A DNA stretch of 64,000 nt from Mycolicibacter minnesotensis (lineage in GTDB: Bacteria; Actinomycetota; Actinomycetes; Mycobacteriales; Mycobacteriaceae), in contig NZ_AP022589.1 of assembly GCF_010731755.1 (NCBI RefSeq), positions 3,534,001 through 3,598,000 of the forward strand, in the 5' to 3' direction. The notes beneath the pieces are model-generated. The model saw only the letters and a program-made list of their open reading frames with translations, was not told the origin of the DNA and ran no database searches. Of the stretch, positions 1 to 9,084 are shown piece by piece (positions within the stretch are counted from its first letter, which is position 1; each line of letters begins with the position of its first letter). A program made the translations under genes and the position numbers.

Positions 1-568
1 GATCCAGGCGTTGCTGCGGGCGCACAGCGTGGCCGGCGATCCCGAATTGGGCGAACGGTTCCTGCGGATGGTCGACGCCACCCGCTATCCACCCGGCGGG
101 GTGTCCGCTGATGCGGTCCGGGAGATCCGCCGAATCAAGGCACGCGTCGACGCCGAGCGGTTGCCGCGCGGCGCCGATCCCAATACCCACACCAAGCTGG
201 GACGCGGTGGGCTGGCCGACGTCGAATGGACCGTGCAGCTGCTGCAGTTGCGTCACGCCCACGAGGTTCCCGAGCTGCACAACACCTCGACGCTGGAAAC
301 CCTGGACGCCATCGCCGCCGCCGGACTGCTCGCGCACGACGACGTGGACCGGCTCAGGCAGGCCTGGCTGCTGGCCACCCGCGCTCGTAATGCACTGGTG
401 CTGGTCCGCGGCAAGCCCACCGACCAGCTGCCCGGGCCGGGGCGCGCACTCAATGCGGTCGCGGTGGCCGCCGGCTGGCCCGGCGGCGATGGCGGGGAGT
501 TCCTGGACAACTACCTGCGTGTGACACGACGCGCAAAAATCGTGACACGCAAGGTATTCGGAGACTGA
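1..568 (+). CDS. glnE: Glutamine synthetase adenylyltransferase, C-terminal part (5' end outside window)
   Basis: This is the 3' end of the bifunctional enzyme that adds AMP to, and removes it from, the regulatory tyrosine of glutamine synthetase. The reading frame is open from base 2 and ends at TGA 566-568, giving about 188 residues of a protein usually near 1000. The block [20 protein letters not shown] is the conserved glycine/acidic motif of the C-terminal nucleotidyltransferase region, and the helical tail ending VFGD is typical of the family. It faces its substrate gene glnA (4544-5980, minus strand), with three accessory genes in between. In M. tuberculosis the two genes are, from memory, direct convergent neighbours. 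Catalytic residues of the N-terminal half cannot be checked. Confidence 0.93.
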   Translation, partial: IQALLRAHSVAGDPELGERFLRMVDATRYPPGGVSADAVREIRRIKARVDAERLPRGADPNTHTKLGRGGLADVEWTVQLLQLRHAHEVPELHNTSTLETLDAIAAAGLLAHDDVDRLRQAWLLATRARNALVLVRGKPTDQLPGPGRALNAVAVAAGWPGGDGGEFLDNYLRVTRRAKIVTRKVFGD

Positions 569-580
569 AGGAGAGACACG

Positions 581-1228
581 GTGGTGGATTTCAGGGCCCG
601 CTCGGACGTGCCGACGATCAGCGTCGACGAGAGTGGGCGGCTGTTGGAGCGTTACGGGCCGTTGGCACAAGCGGTGCGCGACCTGATCGACGCCACCATC
701 CGCACCCAGGCTGACGACGACACGGCCCGGGAGGTCACCGCGCAGGTGCAGGCATTGACCGCCCGGCTCAGTGCCGACGACCTCAGTGACTCGCCGGGCC
801 TGCGCTATGTGGTCGACGGTAGGCCGCTGGCGTGGGGCAACGCCGTGGTGGGACTGCGTAACCCGGTAGCCCCGCCGCTGGTGATCCAGCACGGGGAGAA
901 CGGGCATTGCTGGAGCGATTTTCACCTGGGCGCGGCGTACGAGGGCCCGCCGTCACTGGTACACGGCGGGGTCAGCGCGCTGGTCCTCGACCATGTACTC
1001 GGTGAGGCGGCCAGCGACGGCCTGACCAAGCCGCTCTACACCGGCACGATCACGGTGAAGTACCTGCGCGGAACGCCCCTGGGACCGTTGCGGGCCGAGG
1101 CCACGATCTACCGCAAAGAAGGCGTCAAAACCTATGTCCGCGGACATATCTCGGACGCCTCGGGAGTCACCGTCGAGGCCGACGGGGTGTTCATCACTCC
1201 GTCGTGGGCGCGCGACGAGCTGGAGTGA
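581..1228 (+). CDS. PaaI-type hotdog-fold thioesterase
   Basis: A 215-residue protein with a hotdog thioesterase domain in its C-terminal two thirds. The family signature is at residues 126-139 (LVHGGVSALVLDHV), with H128-G129-G130 as the usual active-site turn. It probably hydrolyses an acyl-CoA; the substrate cannot be read from sequence. The first 80 residues are acidic and helical and are not part of the fold. The GTG start at 581 has AGGAG at 569-573, immediately after the glnE stop codon, so the gene is likely cotranscribed with glnE. A second GTG at 584 is an equivalent start. It ends 18 bases from the convergent hydrolase gene. No functional link to nitrogen metabolism is visible. Confidence 0.8.
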   Translation: MVDFRARSDVPTISVDESGRLLERYGPLAQAVRDLIDATIRTQADDDTAREVTAQVQALTARLSADDLSDSPGLRYVVDGRPLAWGNAVVGLRNPVAPPLVIQHGENGHCWSDFHLGAAYEGPPSLVHGGVSALVLDHVLGEAASDGLTKPLYTGTITVKYLRGTPLGPLRAEATIYRKEGVKTYVRGHISDASGVTVEADGVFITPSWARDELE

Positions 1229-1246
1229 CGAACAGTCGCCCCGCCG

Positions 1247-2647
1247 CTACAGCGACATCAGGGCCGACAGCACGCTCAGCGCGCCGATCCCGATCCCGGC
1301 GGTAACGAGCCCCGTGTCGGCGGCCAGCGGCATCATGAGCGCGCCGAGCGGGTCACCGGAGGCGAGCTCCTGCGCGAACAGGCTGACGTTGTAGGCCGGC
1401 AGGGTGGTGAGCATGGCGTTGACCAGGTCGGTGATCGGCAGCAACGTCGAGTACAGGGTGGACAGGTCCGCGGAGAACGCGTTCACCCCGTTGGACAAGG
1501 TGTCCAGCACGGCTGCGCTGTTCGCCAGAGCCTCGGGCAGGCTGGGCAGTGAACCCAGATCGTTGATGAAGTCGTTCCAGCCCTGCTCGACGCCATTGCC
1601 CAACGCCGTAAGGACGTCGCCCAGATCGATGTTCGTCGGGAACAGCCCGAAGGGCGTGGACAGGTCGGCCGGTCCCGGATCCCAACCATTCTCGATACTG
1701 CCGTAGCCCAGGTTGATCAGCACACGCAACGCCGGCTGCATCAGGTCCGCCAGCGGGTCACCGAGGAAGGGAACGGCCCGCAACAACTCCAACAGCGGCA
1801 GGTTCTCGGTCGGAATCATGAAGTAGTCGGTGTTTCCGGCGTAGCCGTCCGAGACCGGCAGCAGAACAGACTGGGCGATCTGTTCGTCGGTGAGGTAGGG
1901 GATTGTGCCGTGCACAAAGGCGATACCCAAGACCGCGTTGAGATCGGCGAGGAAGTTGAGCGGGTAGCGGGGGAAGTCCGAAAATCCGTCGTACTCCATG
2001 TTGTAGATGGCCGTGTCCCACGGCGTTTCTGACGGGGTGGCTCCGCTGAAGGTGACCCCGATGCTCGGAATGCTCAGTTCCGGCAGGCTGGGGTCGCCGA
2101 AACGCGAGAGCAGACCACCGTTGGGGTTGCTGGGGTCGACCAACAGGACGAACGACAGCTGATCGGACGTGGGGATCTGGTCTGCTGGGAGTGCCAGCAG
2201 GTTACGCATTTCCAGGGAGGCGATCGTGGAACTCTGGGAGCCGCCCACCACCACCAGGTCACGGCCCAGCGCGAGCCGCTCCTTGATGGTGTGGTCCAGG
2301 ATTTGTACGCCTTGGGCCAGGGACTGGTCCAATACCAGCGACTTGACGCCGGTCAGCGGGTACAGGCCTTCCGGGGTGAACAGGGGATGCACCGAGTCGA
2401 CCGGGAAGATCGGCTGGCCGGGGAACAGCGGCGACGCCGGCATGATGTAGCGCTCGCCGATGGCGTCGATGAGCGCCTGGGAGGGGATCGGGGTGCCGCT
2501 GCCGCCCATGCCCCAACCCTCGGTGTCGAGCAGGACCACCTGTGCGGAGACCGACTTCGGCGCCTGCGCCACAACACTTGCGGGCGGGACGAGACCGGCG
2601 ATCAACAGTGGCGCGAAGGCTAAGGGGAGCAACCTGCGGTCAGTCAT
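1247..2647 (-). CDS. Secreted PE-PPE-domain-like serine hydrolase lacking a PE or PPE N-terminus
   Basis: A 466-residue protein with an N-terminal hydrophobic signal segment (about residues 5-28, ending PPASVVAQA) followed by a region resembling the PE-PPE (PF08237) alpha/beta hydrolase domain. The nucleophile motif G-G-S-Q-S lies at residues 135-139, matching the GxSxS type reported for that family. The C-terminal 150 residues are low in charge and end in a hydrophobic tail. In M. tuberculosis this domain is often fused behind PE or PPE modules; here a signal peptide takes their place, so export should be Sec-type. ATG 2647 is preferred over GTG 2665 because AAAGGA lies 7 bases upstream. A lipase or esterase acting on cell-envelope lipids is plausible, but the substrate is unknown. 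Accessory gene in the glnE-glnA gap. Confidence 0.75.
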   Translation of the reverse strand: MTDRRLLPLAFAPLLIAGLVPPASVVAQAPKSVSAQVVLLDTEGWGMGGSGTPIPSQALIDAIGERYIMPASPLFPGQPIFPVDSVHPLFTPEGLYPLTGVKSLVLDQSLAQGVQILDHTIKERLALGRDLVVVGGSQSSTIASLEMRNLLALPADQIPTSDQLSFVLLVDPSNPNGGLLSRFGDPSLPELSIPSIGVTFSGATPSETPWDTAIYNMEYDGFSDFPRYPLNFLADLNAVLGIAFVHGTIPYLTDEQIAQSVLLPVSDGYAGNTDYFMIPTENLPLLELLRAVPFLGDPLADLMQPALRVLINLGYGSIENGWDPGPADLSTPFGLFPTNIDLGDVLTALGNGVEQGWNDFINDLGSLPSLPEALANSAAVLDTLSNGVNAFSADLSTLYSTLLPITDLVNAMLTTLPAYNVSLFAQELASGDPLGALMMPLAADTGLVTAGIGIGALSVLSALMSL

Positions 2648-2709
2648 GGCCGGTCCTTTCCTCACGGGATCCCAGCCCTTTATTCGCTGGATTTTGCTGA
2701 TCTGGCGAT

Positions 2710-2738
2710 AAATTACATCGATTAGTTTTTAAGGTCAA
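2710..2738 (-). promoter_or_regulatory. SigA-like promoter of the PE-PPE-like hydrolase
   Basis: Reading on the minus strand, TTGACC (2733-2738) is separated by exactly 17 bases from TAATTT (2710-2715). This is the most complete -35/-10 pair I found in the window and sits in a locally AT-rich stretch. It would give a leader of about 55 bases before ATG 2647. Confidence 0.65.
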
Positions 2739-3041
2739 TCACATGTTTGACGCTTTGGTAATCGCCGTTACCAGCGGGCTGCATGGGGGCCGCGACGGGA
2801 ATCCGGTGAACAACTATCGAACCAATCGAGGTGTCGTCTTCGCGCCGGTTGACAGGCTTCTACGTGGCCTTAAGTCGACATCAGATGGTATGTCCCGGAT
2901 ATGTTTTCAGCCTTCATTGCTGCGATACGCGCGGTCTGGATCGTGCTGGCAACCACTGCCTGATTTGTGTGCCCGGAGCCCTTAGGCGCTTACAGCAAAT
3001 TCAAAGCAAATACGCAGATTTTGGCCTGCAAACGGGGCGCA
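2739..3041. other. Intergenic stretch with no recognised gene
   Basis: About 300 bases between the hydrolase promoter and the 3' end of the HNH gene. Its base composition is less GC-rich than its neighbours. Short frames here have no ribosome-binding site or coding-like third positions. I see no convincing terminator, RNA or repeat. Confidence 0.5.
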
Positions 3042-4424
3042 TCAGGCGCCAGTCCCGTCGGGCGGGTCGGTGCCGCCGCGCAGGAGTTCTTCGGGATGGT
3101 GGGCGTGGTTGATTCGGGGTGGGCCGGTTCCGTCGGTCCAGCTGAGGCGTCCTGACGTGACGGTGGTGTGTTGGCGGCCTTGGGTGACGTCGGTGTGGTG
3201 GGGGCTGCAGGCGAAGTAGAGGTTGTCTGTGTTGGTGCGGCCGCGGGGGCTCCAAGGTTGGGCGTGGTGGACTTCGCAGTGATAGCCGGGGGCGCGGCAG
3301 TGGGGGTGCGTGCAGCCGCGATCCCGCGCGTAGCAGATGAGGCGCTGATCGGCGGTCGCCACGCGTTTTTGCCGGCCGAGGAAGAGGGGGCGGGCGGTGT
3401 GGTCGTCGAAGACGGCCAGGTAGTGAATTGACTGGGCGGCGAGGGAAATCAGGTCACGCATCGGCAGTCGCGATCCACCCCCGGTCAGCGCCGGCGGTGG
3501 CATGGCGATGTTCGGGTCGTTCGCGGCGTGGGCAGCTTGGTTGAGTTCGGTAAGGCTGGTGGTGACCACCACGGTGACGGGATGTCCTCGATGTGTCCCG
3601 AGTTTGCCGGAGGCGATCGCGGTGGACAACGCCAGACGCAGCGCGTCGTGACAGCGTTGTGCCGGGGTGCGGGAGTCAGCGGCGGGACCCTTGTCGGTGT
3701 CGGGCAGGTGGCGGCCGGGGCGTACTGCTGCGGTGATCGCTTCGAAATACGCGCGGGTACCAGGGTCGAGGAGCCCGGTGAGTTTCGACATGCCGTCCGG
3801 GCCTTGGCGGCCCAGAGTCAGGGTCCGTCGCCGGGCCCGGTCGCGGTCGCTGAACAGCCCGTCGGGGTTGAGGTGATCGGCGATGCGTTGTCCGATCTTG
3901 GAAAGCACCCCGGCGTCGACTCCGGTGGCATGGGAGACCAGGGCCGCTTCCGCGGCGGCGATCTGAGCCGGCGGCACCGAAGCAGGCAGGACATCGACGG
4001 CCTGGCAGATCGCGCGAATGTGGTCGTCCCCAATCGATCCGGCTTCGATCGCGGTGGCCAAGACCGGTAGCTCGGGTGGGATCGTGGCGCCGGTCAGGGA
4101 CCGTTGGGTCCGGATGCGGGCGGCCAGGCGGCAGCGGCGGGTGATCTCGCGTGGGGTGATCCGCAACCGTGTCCACACCGCAGCCCGGACCGCGGCGATC
4201 GAACCGGAACCGTCCGGCGGGTCGGCGAGTTCGCCGAAGATCCGGTACATCAGGCCGCGATTGATGCGCTCCTGGGCTTCCAGCCGATCGGCAATGTCGA
4301 CCCGAAAGTCATTGCCCACCAGATCCGTCGAGGTCGCCCGTATCAGCGCATGGGCGGCATCAATGGCATCCAGAGCAGCCCAAACCTGCTCCCGTGCCGC
4401 AGCGGCGCCGACCGGTGTTGCCAT
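3042..4424 (-). CDS. DUF222/13E12-repeat family HNH endonuclease-like protein
   Basis: A 460-residue protein of the mycobacterial 13E12 repeat family: a long helical DUF222 region (about residues 30-330) followed by an HNH nuclease domain. Visible zinc/HNH residues are C371, C376, the H386-H387 pair and the C406-S-P-H-H motif, with an intervening TDNLYFACS segment. The HNH core looks intact, so this is not an obvious remnant. These genes are multicopy in mycobacteria and associated with REP13E12 elements; their biological role is unsettled. A leaderless start at ATG 4424 is suggested by TAGTTT 6 bases upstream. It lies between glnA and glnE, where related genomes usually have no gene, so it is probably an insertion. 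Confidence 0.85.
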   Translation of the reverse strand: MATPVGAAAAREQVWAALDAIDAAHALIRATSTDLVGNDFRVDIADRLEAQERINRGLMYRIFGELADPPDGSGSIAAVRAAVWTRLRITPREITRRCRLAARIRTQRSLTGATIPPELPVLATAIEAGSIGDDHIRAICQAVDVLPASVPPAQIAAAEAALVSHATGVDAGVLSKIGQRIADHLNPDGLFSDRDRARRRTLTLGRQGPDGMSKLTGLLDPGTRAYFEAITAAVRPGRHLPDTDKGPAADSRTPAQRCHDALRLALSTAIASGKLGTHRGHPVTVVVTTSLTELNQAAHAANDPNIAMPPPALTGGGSRLPMRDLISLAAQSIHYLAVFDDHTARPLFLGRQKRVATADQRLICYARDRGCTHPHCRAPGYHCEVHHAQPWSPRGRTNTDNLYFACSPHHTDVTQGRQHTTVTSGRLSWTDGTGPPRINHAHHPEELLRGGTDPPDGTGA

Positions 4425-4430
4425 ACCCCG

Positions 4431-4436
4431 AAACTA
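4431..4436 (-). promoter_or_regulatory. -10 element, leaderless start of the HNH gene
   Basis: TAGTTT on the minus strand, 6 bases before ATG 4424. A start site 6-7 bases downstream would place the A of ATG at +1. No -35 is evident. Confidence 0.45.
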
Positions 4437-4517
4437 GAAACCGGCACCGACAACACCACCGAAGCCAGCCCCAACTACCGACTCACCTGTGGATCAACCC
4501 ACAACTGGGGATAACGA

Positions 4518-4535
4518 CGCCCGGAGCCCCGGGCG
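4518..4535 (-). terminator. Hairpin after glnA
   Basis: A 7-bp GC-rich stem (4518-4524 with 4529-4535) around a 4-base loop, 8 bases past the glnA stop codon. The following minus-strand bases are only weakly T-rich, so this would be a hairpin-type terminator rather than a canonical intrinsic one. Confidence 0.5.
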
Positions 4536-4543
4536 GCCAAGCC

Positions 4544-5980
4544 TCAGCAGTCGTAGTAGAGCGCGAACTCGTAAGGATGGGGGCGCAGGTTGATCGGGGT
4601 GATCTCGTTATCCCGCTTGAACCGGATCCAGTTCTCGATGACGTCGGGGGTGAATACCCCGCCTTCGGTGAGGTATTCATGATCGGCCTCGAGGTTGTCC
4701 ATCACCTCGGACAAGGACGTGGGTGCCTGGGCGATCTGGGCGGCCTCGTCGGGCGGCAGTTCGTAGAGGTCCTTGTCGACGGGAGCCGCGGGTTCGATCT
4801 TGTTCTTGATGCCGTCAACACACGCCATCAACAATGCCGAGAACGCCAGGTAGGGGTTGCCGGAGGAATCGGGGCAGCGGAACTCCAGGCGCTTGGCTTT
4901 GGGGTTGGTGCCGGTGATGGGGATGCGCACGCAGGCGGAGCGGTTGCGCTGGCTGTAGACCAGGTTGATGGGGGCTTCGTAGCCAGGCACCAGCCGCTTG
5001 TAGGAGTTGATGGTGGGGTTGGTGAACGCCAGCAGTGACGGTGCGTGGTGCAGGATGCCACCGATGCAATACCGGGCGATATCGGACAGTCCCGCGTAGC
5101 CGGCCTCGTCATAGAACAGCGGCGAGCCCTCCTTCCACAACGACAGGTGCACATGCATGCCCGAGCCGTTGTCACCGAACAGCGGTTTGGGCATGAAGGT
5201 GACGGTCTTGCCGTGCTCCCAGGCGGTGTTCTTGATGAGGTACTTGAACAACATCACGTCGTCGGCGGAGTGCAGCAGGGTGTTGAATTTGTAGTTGATT
5301 TCGGTTTGGCCGCCGGTGCCGACTTCGTGGTGGCCGCGTTCGACGGTGAAGCCGGCGTTGGTGAGGTTGGTGGACATGACGTCGCGCAGGTCGACGTATT
5401 GGTCGTTGGGGGCGACGGGGAAGTAGCCGCCTTTGGGGCGGACTTTGTAGCCGAGGTTGGGGCCGCCGTCGGGCTCAGTGCTGCGCCCGGTGTTCCACCA
5501 GCCTGAGGCGGCGTCGACTTTGTGGAAGGTGCCGTTGATTTGGGAGTCGAAGCTGACGGAGTCGAAGATGTAGAACTCGGCTTCGGCGCCGAAGTAGGCG
5601 GTGTCGGCGATGCCGGTGCTGGCCAGGTAGTTCTCGGCTTTGCGGGCGATGTTGCGGGGGTCGCGTGAGTAGGGCTCGCGGGTGAAGGGGTCGTGGACGA
5701 AGAAGTTGAGGTTCAGCGTCTTGGCCGCCCGGAACGGGTCGATCTGCGCGGTGGCGTAGTCGGGGAGCAGCATCATGTCGGACTCGTGGATGGACTGGAA
5801 TCCACGGATCGATGAGCCATCGAAAGCCAGTCCATCCTCGAACACGCTCGCGTCCAGGCCCGCCGCCGGAATCGACAGATGCTGCATCTGACCTGGCAAG
5901 TCGCAGAACCTGATGTCGACGTACTCGACATTCTCATCGGCGATCAGCTTGAGAACGTCGTCAGCAGTCTTGTCGGTCAC
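4544..5980 (-). CDS. glnA: Glutamine synthetase type I
   Basis: A 478-residue class I glutamine synthetase: ATP-dependent amidation of glutamate with ammonia, as a cytosolic dodecamer. The length matches mycobacterial GlnA1. Landmarks are the D54-GSS loop, E133 and E135 metal ligands (AEAEFYIFD), the [12 protein letters not shown] segment (271-282) and the [17 protein letters not shown] block (333-349). The adenylylation tyrosine Y406 lies in [10 protein letters not shown], the target of GlnE encoded at the window's left edge. The start is GTG 5980 (MTDKTADDV), with GGAG 11 bases upstream; a longer upstream frame is open but not conserved. It is divergent from the RDD gene across a 124-bp promoter region and is followed by a hairpin. 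Confidence 0.98.
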   Translation of the reverse strand: MTDKTADDVLKLIADENVEYVDIRFCDLPGQMQHLSIPAAGLDASVFEDGLAFDGSSIRGFQSIHESDMMLLPDYATAQIDPFRAAKTLNLNFFVHDPFTREPYSRDPRNIARKAENYLASTGIADTAYFGAEAEFYIFDSVSFDSQINGTFHKVDAASGWWNTGRSTEPDGGPNLGYKVRPKGGYFPVAPNDQYVDLRDVMSTNLTNAGFTVERGHHEVGTGGQTEINYKFNTLLHSADDVMLFKYLIKNTAWEHGKTVTFMPKPLFGDNGSGMHVHLSLWKEGSPLFYDEAGYAGLSDIARYCIGGILHHAPSLLAFTNPTINSYKRLVPGYEAPINLVYSQRNRSACVRIPITGTNPKAKRLEFRCPDSSGNPYLAFSALLMACVDGIKNKIEPAAPVDKDLYELPPDEAAQIAQAPTSLSEVMDNLEADHEYLTEGGVFTPDVIENWIRFKRDNEITPINLRPHPYEFALYYDC

Positions 5981-6091
5981 AGAGATTCGCTCCTCAGTCG
6001 GTCGCCTCGGTCTCGGGCCCTGGGTTGCCGACGCTGACGTTACGCAACGGCGGCCGGACCGGTTGACGCCGGGTCGAGTTGGCCGTCCGCC

Positions 6092-6097
6092 TATCGT
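6092..6097 (+). promoter_or_regulatory. -10 element, leaderless start of the RDD gene
   Basis: TATCGT, 7 bases before ATG 6105. The surrounding bases also read as a -10 on the other strand (TACGAT), so the hexamer could be shared with glnA, but that is weaker. Confidence 0.45.
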
Positions 6098-6104
6098 AGG
6101 GACC

Positions 6105-6575
6105 ATGAGCCGCACGTTCTCCTCGTGGCTGTCCGGGCCGGAATCGGCCGGACCACGCCTTTCCGACAGCGCACCAGGGCAAAGGCTGGGCCTGCCGGCA
6201 AGCGGCCCCGGTTCCCTGGCCCCGATGGGCCGCCGTCTGGCTGCCCTGGCTCTGGACTGGATGGTGGGCTACGGCCTCGCCGGCCTGGGCGTGGCCGCGG
6301 GTGTGGTGACCCCGGAATACCTGGCGACCGTGGTGTTGGGTGTCTGGCTGGTACTCGGCGTCGCCGCTGTGCGACTGTTCGGCTTCACTCCAGGCCAGTA
6401 CGCCTGTGGGCTGCGGGTGGTACCGGTGGACGGCCCCGGCCTGGGCGTCGGGTTGGGCCGCGCTACGGTGCGCGGACTGATGATCGCGCTGGTGGTCCCG
6501 GCGTTGTTCGCCGACGCTGACGGCCGTGGCCTGCAGGATCGGGCCACCGCCACCGCTGTGGTGCGCAGTCGCTGA
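6105..6575 (+). CDS. RDD-family small membrane protein
   Basis: A 156-residue protein with an RDD-like domain: a cytosolic N-terminus of about 45 residues, then [17 protein letters not shown], in which the R and D of the family signature are visible, and about three hydrophobic segments (roughly 50-70, 75-97, 122-140). The [14 protein letters not shown] segment matches the conserved G-x-T-x-G-(x)-L-R/V motif after the second segment. Corresponds by position to Rv2219A. Function is unknown for the family. The start at ATG 6105 agrees with the -10 element 7 bases upstream. It is transcribed away from glnA and converges on the DUF4191 gene. Confidence 0.8.
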   Translation: MSRTFSSWLSGPESAGPRLSDSAPGQRLGLPASGPGSLAPMGRRLAALALDWMVGYGLAGLGVAAGVVTPEYLATVVLGVWLVLGVAAVRLFGFTPGQYACGLRVVPVDGPGLGVGLGRATVRGLMIALVVPALFADADGRGLQDRATATAVVRSR

Positions 6576-6612
6576 GTCCTAAGGTCGCGGCTCGTCGCTG
6601 CGCCGCCGGCGG

Positions 6613-7365
6613 CTAACGGCGGCGAACCGCGCGCTGCACGCCGCGCACCTTCGCTCCGCCCGGCAACGGACCCTTGGGCATGGCCGCGGTCCCAGTCCGC
6701 GACGTCAAGGCGGCCAGCTTCGACTCCAGCGAGTCCATCTGCTTCGTGGTGATGTTTGCGGGCAGCTTGGTCAGGAAGCGCTCCAGCTTGCTCAGCGGAA
6801 CCTCGCCCTCACCGTTGCCCACCACCACGTCGTAGATCGGCACGTCACCGATCAGTCGGGCGGTGCGCTTCTTCTCCTGGGCAAGCAGCGGCTTGAGCCG
6901 GTTGGCGGAACCTTCGGCGACGAAGATGATGCCGGGGCGGCCGATCACTCGATGCACGGCGTCGAGCTGCCCGGTGGCGGACACCCCGGGGGTCACGCGC
7001 CATTTGCCGCGGAGGTTGTCCAGGGCCCACGCTGCAGCCCCGGCTTGCCCCTCCGCCTTGCGGTAGACCGATCGCTGCGCCCGCCGCCCGAAGATCACGA
7101 ACGCCACCAGTGCGCCCAGCACCAGGCCCAGCGGGATCATCGTGGCCTTGGCGAACGTGCCGCCGTTGAGTGCCAACGCCGTGGTCACCCCGGCGACCAG
7201 CACGAATGCGCCGGCCATGTACGGCACCAGCCGCGTGTCTTCTTTGCGTTGCAGCTGAAAGGCCTGCCACAGCTGAGCACGGCGTTGCCTGCTGGCGGTC
7301 TTGCGGGCGGCTTTCGCTTCCGCCCGGGCAGCCTTGTTTTCGGCGGTGTTACGCAGTCTGGGCAT
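6613..7365 (-). CDS. DUF4191 membrane protein
   Basis: A 250-residue protein of the actinobacterial DUF4191 family (Rv2219 by position). A basic, alanine-rich N-terminus (about 35 residues) is followed by two adjacent transmembrane segments (about 45-65 and 70-90, the latter ending FVIFGRRAQRSVY). A cytosolic domain includes a GRPGIIFVAEG motif and a basic tail (KVRGVQRAVRRR). No enzymatic motif is visible and the function is unknown. ATG 7365 is chosen over the TTG 7374 extension; the -10 hexamer TATCCT 8 bases upstream supports it. It lies 43 bases downstream of lipA, so read-through from the lipoate genes is likely too. Confidence 0.82.
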   Translation of the reverse strand: MPRLRNTAENKAARAEAKAARKTASRQRRAQLWQAFQLQRKEDTRLVPYMAGAFVLVAGVTTALALNGGTFAKATMIPLGLVLGALVAFVIFGRRAQRSVYRKAEGQAGAAAWALDNLRGKWRVTPGVSATGQLDAVHRVIGRPGIIFVAEGSANRLKPLLAQEKKRTARLIGDVPIYDVVVGNGEGEVPLSKLERFLTKLPANITTKQMDSLESKLAALTSRTGTAAMPKGPLPGGAKVRGVQRAVRRR

Positions 7366-7373
7366 AGCTACCA

Positions 7374-7379
7374 AGGATA
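7374..7379 (-). promoter_or_regulatory. -10 element, leaderless start of the DUF4191 gene
   Basis: TATCCT on the minus strand, 8 bases before ATG 7365. Confidence 0.4.
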
Positions 7380-7408
7380 CCCAGCCGGACTCACCGGCAC
7401 CCGGGGCG

Positions 7409-8365
7409 TCAGCCGTGGACGGGGGTGGGGCACTCGCCGCGCCGCGCCCGATTCTCCAGCGCCTGTTGGTAGAGCCGTCCGGCCCGATACGACGAGCGCA
7501 CCAACGGCCCGGACATCACCCCGGCGAAACCCAGCTCCTCGGCGTAGCGGGCATGCTCGACGAACTCCTCGGGCTTGACCCATCGATCGATCGGGTGATG
7601 CCGCTCGGTGGGGCGCAGGTACTGGGTGATGGTGACCAGCTCGGCTCCCGCGTTGTACAGGTCCACCAGCGCCGCCCGGATCTCTTCGGGGGTCTCGCCC
7701 ATGCCGAGGATGAGGTTGCTCTTGGCCACCAGTCCGGCATCGCGGGCCTGGGTCAACACGTCGAGGCTGCGTTCGTAGGTGAATCCCGGCCGGATCAGCC
7801 GGAAGATGCGCGGCACGGTTTCGACGTTGTGGGCCAACACTTCCGGACGGGAGTCGAAAACCTCGCCCAACAGGTCGGGGCGTCCGCCGAAGTCGGGGAT
7901 CAACAGCTCCACGCCCGTCGACGGGTTGAGGGCCTTGATGGCACGCACCGTCTCGGCATAGAGCCAGGCGCCCTGATCGGGCAGGTCGTCACGAGCCACC
8001 CCGGTCACGGTCGAGTACCGCAGTCCCATCGATTGCACGCTTTCGGCGACCCGGCGCGGCTCGTCGCGGTCCAACTCAGGCGGCTTGCCCGACTTGATCA
8101 GGCAGAACGAGCAATTGCGGGTACAGACCTCGCCGCCGATCAGGAAGGTGGCTTCCCGGTCCTCCCAACATTCGTAGATGTTGGGGCAACCCGCCTCTTC
8201 GCAGACCGTGTGGAGCTTCTCGCTCTTCACCAAGACCTTGAGCTCGGTGTAGCTCGGCCCCATGCGTGCGCGGGTCTTGATCCACGGCGGTTTGCGTTCG
8301 ATCGGCGTCTCGGCGTTGCGTGCTTCGGCACGTCGCAATCTACGGCCGTCTCCGAGGGCGCTCAC
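7409..8365 (-). CDS. lipA: Lipoyl synthase
   Basis: A 318-residue radical-SAM enzyme that inserts two sulfurs into protein-bound octanoyl groups. The auxiliary cluster ligands C55, C60 and C66 ([13 protein letters not shown]), the radical-SAM triad C81-x3-C85-x2-C88 (CTRNCSFC) and the C-terminal RSSYRAG motif, whose serine ligates the auxiliary cluster, are all present. The GTG start overlaps the lipB stop codon by 4 bp, implying translational coupling. With LipB it makes the lipoyl groups needed by DlaT (10035-11777) and by the glycine cleavage H protein used with GcvT. Confidence 0.98.
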   Translation of the reverse strand: MSALGDGRRLRRAEARNAETPIERKPPWIKTRARMGPSYTELKVLVKSEKLHTVCEEAGCPNIYECWEDREATFLIGGEVCTRNCSFCLIKSGKPPELDRDEPRRVAESVQSMGLRYSTVTGVARDDLPDQGAWLYAETVRAIKALNPSTGVELLIPDFGGRPDLLGEVFDSRPEVLAHNVETVPRIFRLIRPGFTYERSLDVLTQARDAGLVAKSNLILGMGETPEEIRAALVDLYNAGAELVTITQYLRPTERHHPIDRWVKPEEFVEHARYAEELGFAGVMSGPLVRSSYRAGRLYQQALENRARRGECPTPVHG

Positions 8366-9057
8366 GGGGTCGATGGTACGCGCGGCTCGGAATGCTCGCG
8401 CACCGGTAGCACGCCGTCGAGAGCGTCAACGGCGGCTCTGGCGACCGCCTCCCGCACATCGTCGACACCGGTCGCAAAGCCCAATTCCGAGGACAGTGAG
8501 GTCACACCCGCATCGGTGATCCCGCACGGGACTATCGAGCCGTACGCACTGAGATCGCAATCACAATTGAGTGAGAATCCGTGCAGCGTGGTCGCGCGGG
8601 CCACCCGCACACCGATCGCGGCGATCTTGCGGGCCGGTCGGCCCGCTCCCGGCGGGAGCCACACGCCCGACCTGCCGTCAATCCGAACAGTGTTGAGGCC
8701 CAGTGTGTTACACACCTCAATGAGTGATTCCTCAAGGCGTCGAACATAATTCACGACATCGAGTGGTTCGGCCAGTCCGATGACCGGATAGCCCACGAGC
8801 TGGCCCGGGCCGTGCCAGGTGATCTTTCCACCGCGGTCGGTGTCGACCACCGGGGTGCCGTCCATAGGACGCTCGTGTGGTTCGGTGCGGCGACCGGCGG
8901 TATAGACCGGTGGATGCTCCAGCAGCAGCAGTGTGTCGGGCCCGCCTGCTGACCTGGCCTCGGCCAGCTCACGCTGGAGCTGCCAGGCGGACTCGTAATC
9001 GACCGTGCCCAGCTGACGCACATCGATGGGTGCACCGCTGGATCGGATAGACACCAT
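8362..9057 (-). CDS. lipB: Octanoyl-[ACP]:protein octanoyltransferase
   Basis: A 231-residue enzyme that transfers octanoate from acyl carrier protein to lipoyl domains. The catalytic cysteine/lysine pair is visible as C178 ([12 protein letters not shown]) and K144 ([11 protein letters not shown]). The [18 protein letters not shown] substrate-pocket motif lies at residues 75-92. The ATG start at 9057 sits 6 bases after a TAACCT -10 hexamer. It is the first gene of lipB-lipA, possibly continuing into the DUF4191 gene. Confidence 0.98.
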   Translation of the reverse strand: MVSIRSSGAPIDVRQLGTVDYESAWQLQRELAEARSAGGPDTLLLLEHPPVYTAGRRTEPHERPMDGTPVVDTDRGGKITWHGPGQLVGYPVIGLAEPLDVVNYVRRLEESLIEVCNTLGLNTVRIDGRSGVWLPPGAGRPARKIAAIGVRVARATTLHGFSLNCDCDLSAYGSIVPCGITDAGVTSLSSELGFATGVDDVREAVARAAVDALDGVLPVREHSEPRVPSTP

Positions 9058-9063
9058 GCTGGC

Positions 9064-9069
9064 AGGTTA
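9064..9069 (-). promoter_or_regulatory. -10 element, leaderless start of lipB
   Basis: TAACCT on the minus strand, 6 bases before ATG 9057. Confidence 0.45.
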
Positions 9070-9084
9070 CTCGGTGTGCCGGGT

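Noticed and set aside
3042..4424. HNH gene as part of a transposon or intron
   Set aside because: No terminal repeats, reverse transcriptase or transposase is adjacent; it reads as a stand-alone 13E12 family gene.
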